DNA of 64,000 bases, taken from Leguminivora glycinivorella (lineage: Eukaryota > Arthropoda > Insecta > Lepidoptera > Tortricidae). Numbering within the stretch: the first letter of the stretch is position 1; each line of letters starts with the position of its first letter. Below, piece by piece: positions 62,073 through 64,000 of the stretch. The notes below the pieces were generated by a model. That model was not told the origin of the DNA, did no database searches, and saw only the letters and a program-made list of their open reading frames with translations. Location: NCBI RefSeq assembly GCF_023078275.1, contig NC_062987.1:18585772-18649771 (forward strand), read 5' to 3'. A program made the position numbers and the translations under genes.

Positions 62073-62680
62073 CAGTCGAGTTCATAAGTATGTGTACATT
62101 TCTTCACCTTAACTCGTTGCAATAGGATGAAAAAAACCGGCCAAGAGCGTGTCGGGTCACGCTCAGTGTAGGGTTCCGTAGTTTTCCGTATTTTTCTCAA
62201 AAACTACTGAATCTATCAAGTTCAAAATAATTTTTCTAGAAAGTCTTTATAAAGTTCTACATTTGTGATTTTTTTCATATTTTTTAAACATTATGGTTCA
62301 AAAGTTAGACGGGGGACGCACTTTTTTTTCCTTTAGGAGCGATTATTTCCGAAAATATTAATATTATCAAAAAACAATCTTAATATACTCTTATTCATTT
62401 TTAAATACCTATCCAACAATATATCACACGTTGGGGTTGGAATGATAAAAAATATCAGCCCCCACTTTACATGTTGGGGGGTACCCTAATTTTTTTTTTT
62501 TGCACTTTGTTGGCGTGATTGATATACATATTGGTACCAAATTTCAGCTTTCTAGTGCTAACGGTTACTGAGATTATCCGCGGACGGACGGACGGACAGA
62601 CATCAGACATGGCGAAACTATAAGGGTTCCTAGTTGACTACGGAACCCTAAAAATGCACATATATTTATGAACTCGACTG
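62073..62680. mobile_element. TA-flanked MITE CAGTCGAGTTCATAA with nested repeat
   Basis: CAGTCGAGTTCATAAGTATG and inverse CATAAATATATG/CTCGACTG, TA at 62071-62072 and 62681-62682. The middle, 62130-62655, is a GGGTTCCGTAG-family copy, leaving only about 85 bp of the host element. Confidence 0.78.
62130..62655 (-). repeat. GGGTTCCGTAG...CTTGGCCGG family (copy 5)
   Basis: Minus copy from AACCGGCCAAGAGCG to CTACGGAACCCTAAAAA, nested in the MITE above. Confidence 0.87.
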
Positions 62681-62699
62681 TACCTACACTACAAAGTTG

Positions 62700-63205
62700 A
62701 TAAGCGACGTACAGAGACAAATAATGAGTGAGAACGTTGAAACTTGATGCATTTATTGCCAAAGTTACTGAGACGGGACTTAATAGTAATTAAGTTTTAA
62801 ATTAATTTTGGAATTTTCTTGGCTGTAATAGTTTTGAATCATTCGTTGTTAGTTGTTGGGCTGAGCTTACTAGACTTATGCTGAGCGGGATGTAGACGAT
62901 GATTACATATTTTATTGTTTTAGAGATGCTGATATTTTAATTCATAATTCATAATTTATTGCATAATAATCATGTGGTACAAGCAGGTGTTACAATAAGG
63001 TAAGTTCACACATGAACCCTGTTAGGGCACAGCAAGTATTCCTTAAAACTAAATTACAGCTAGGAAGTGCAGGTACATTCATAAAAATTATAATTATTAT
63101 TCGTATTTTACCACTTATGTTTAAAGCATAAGGCTAAGCTGGTTTTATATGGTTTTAGTACATTTTATAATTGCATTTTATAATTTGATAATTATTTATT
63201 AAACG
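62700..63205. other. AT-rich stretch, nothing recognised
   Basis: No frame or repeat that I can assign. Confidence 0.45.
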
Positions 63206-63212
63206 ACTTCAA

Positions 63213-63745
63213 AAACCGGCCAAGAGCGTGTCGGGCCACGCTCAGTGTAGGGTTCCGTAGTTTTCCGTATTTTTCTCAAAAACTACTGAACCTATCAAGT
63301 TCAAAACAATTTTCCTAGAAAGTCTTTATAAAGTTCTACTTTTGTGATTTTTTTCATATTTTTTAAACATACGGTTCAAAAGTTAGAGGGGGGACGCACT
63401 TTTTTTCCTTTAGGAGCGATTATTTCCGAAAATACTAATATTATCAAAAAACCATCTTAGTAAACCCTTATTCATTTTTAAATACCTATCCAACAATATA
63501 TCACACGTTGGGGTTGGAATGAAAAAAAATATCAGCCCCCACTTTACATGTAGGGGGGGTACCCTAATAAAACATTTTTTCCATTTTTTATTTTTGCACT
63601 TTGTCGGCGTGATTGAAATACATATTGGTACCAAATTTCAGCTTTCTAGTGCTTACGGTTACTGAGATTATCCGCGGACGGACGGACGGACAGACAGACA
63701 TGGCGAAACTATAAGGGTTCCTAGTTGACTACGAAACCCTAAAAA
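63213..63745 (-). repeat. GGGTTCCGTAG...CTTGGCCGG family (copy 6)
   Basis: Minus copy, intact at both ends. Confidence 0.87.
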
Positions 63746-63769
63746 GGAGGAGGTTCTCAATTCAACTGA

Positions 63770-64000
63770 TTTTTTATTTTATTTTTATCTACATTTATTA
63801 TTGGTAATATTTTAAACTATTTATATTTAATTTCTCATGTACAGAGCAACTTTAATAGATTCGCAAGCCTTAAGTAGGTATGTAATTATATTGAATATAA
63901 ATTAAATTATTAATTATTTATTTGGGTAAAGATTCGTCCTCTAGATACTCGTCTATAGAGTAATAGCATTTTTTGATGAGTAAGTCCTTTAGTTTGCTTT
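63770..64000 (-). pseudogene. Non-LTR retrotransposon ORF2 C-terminus, cut by window edge
   Basis: The minus strand from the edge gives SKLKDLLIKKCYYSIDEYL, then EDESLPK and a stop at 63918-63920. An AT-rich UTR follows, with AATAAATGTAG and AAATAAAATAAAAAA near 63770-63805. LK..L...CYYSIDEYL is a common C-terminus of insect LINE ORF2s. Whether the rest of the ORF is intact lies outside the window. Confidence 0.55.

Overview
This is a gene-poor, AT-rich stretch of an insect nuclear genome, almost certainly a moth or butterfly (Lepidoptera). The assignment rests on many dispersed repeats of types I recognise from lepidopteran genomes: tRNA-headed SINEs with a B-box arm, short 3' UTRs of non-LTR retrotransposons, and a family running from GGGTTCCGTAG to CTTGGCCGGTTTTTT. 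I see no intact host protein gene. Almost everything recognisable is a mobile element, often nested inside another, or a tandem repeat.

Layout. Positions 1-6,400 hold old repeats, hairpin MITEs, retrotransposon 3' tails, a 42-bp tandem repeat and a 275-bp MITE with a 4-bp target duplication (3736-4010). Positions 6,560-15,780 form a nested cluster. A restriction-like-endonuclease (R2-superclade) retrotransposon remnant on the minus strand (about 6868-10450) is split by a 2.2-kb hAT-type element (7001-9228, 8-bp duplication GATCCAAC), which itself contains a decayed RTE-type reverse transcriptase. Its upstream side is cut by a nearly intact 5.3-kb I-superclade retrotransposon (10451 to about 15780, minus). 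That element has a zinc-knuckle ORF1, an AP endonuclease and an RT-RNase H, with one frameshift. Next to the cluster is an inverted pair of tRNA-like sequences (6564-6834).

Positions 15,800-26,000 carry SINEs, TTA- and TA-flanked MITEs and several copies of dispersed families. Positions 26,041-27,915 are a roughly 450-bp tandem repeat (four units plus a partial one). It runs into a 1.8-kb G-rich hexamer array (GGGATA)n at 27,930-29,745. Positions 30,000-46,000 hold two more hAT-type elements, a double nest at 41640-42689 and an 883-bp element with very long inverted repeats (44369-45251). At 46538-46814 a frameshifted exon-like fragment resembles the N-terminal part of a tyrosine-recombinase (Crypton-like) protein. 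Positions 47,000-64,000 return to repeats. They include a 617-bp element with a 9-bp duplication (54268-54884), a palindromic tRNA-like locus (55053-55289), a triple nest (59086-60106), a third tRNA-like sequence (61029-61121) and a retrotransposon C-terminus at the right edge.

The nests give a relative order of insertion, and several insertions are confirmed by empty sites elsewhere in the same window. The most unusual signal is a modular family in which different tRNA-like cores share the same 3' module, twice arranged as inverted repeats. Calls of superfamily rest on termini and target duplications only. No database search was possible.
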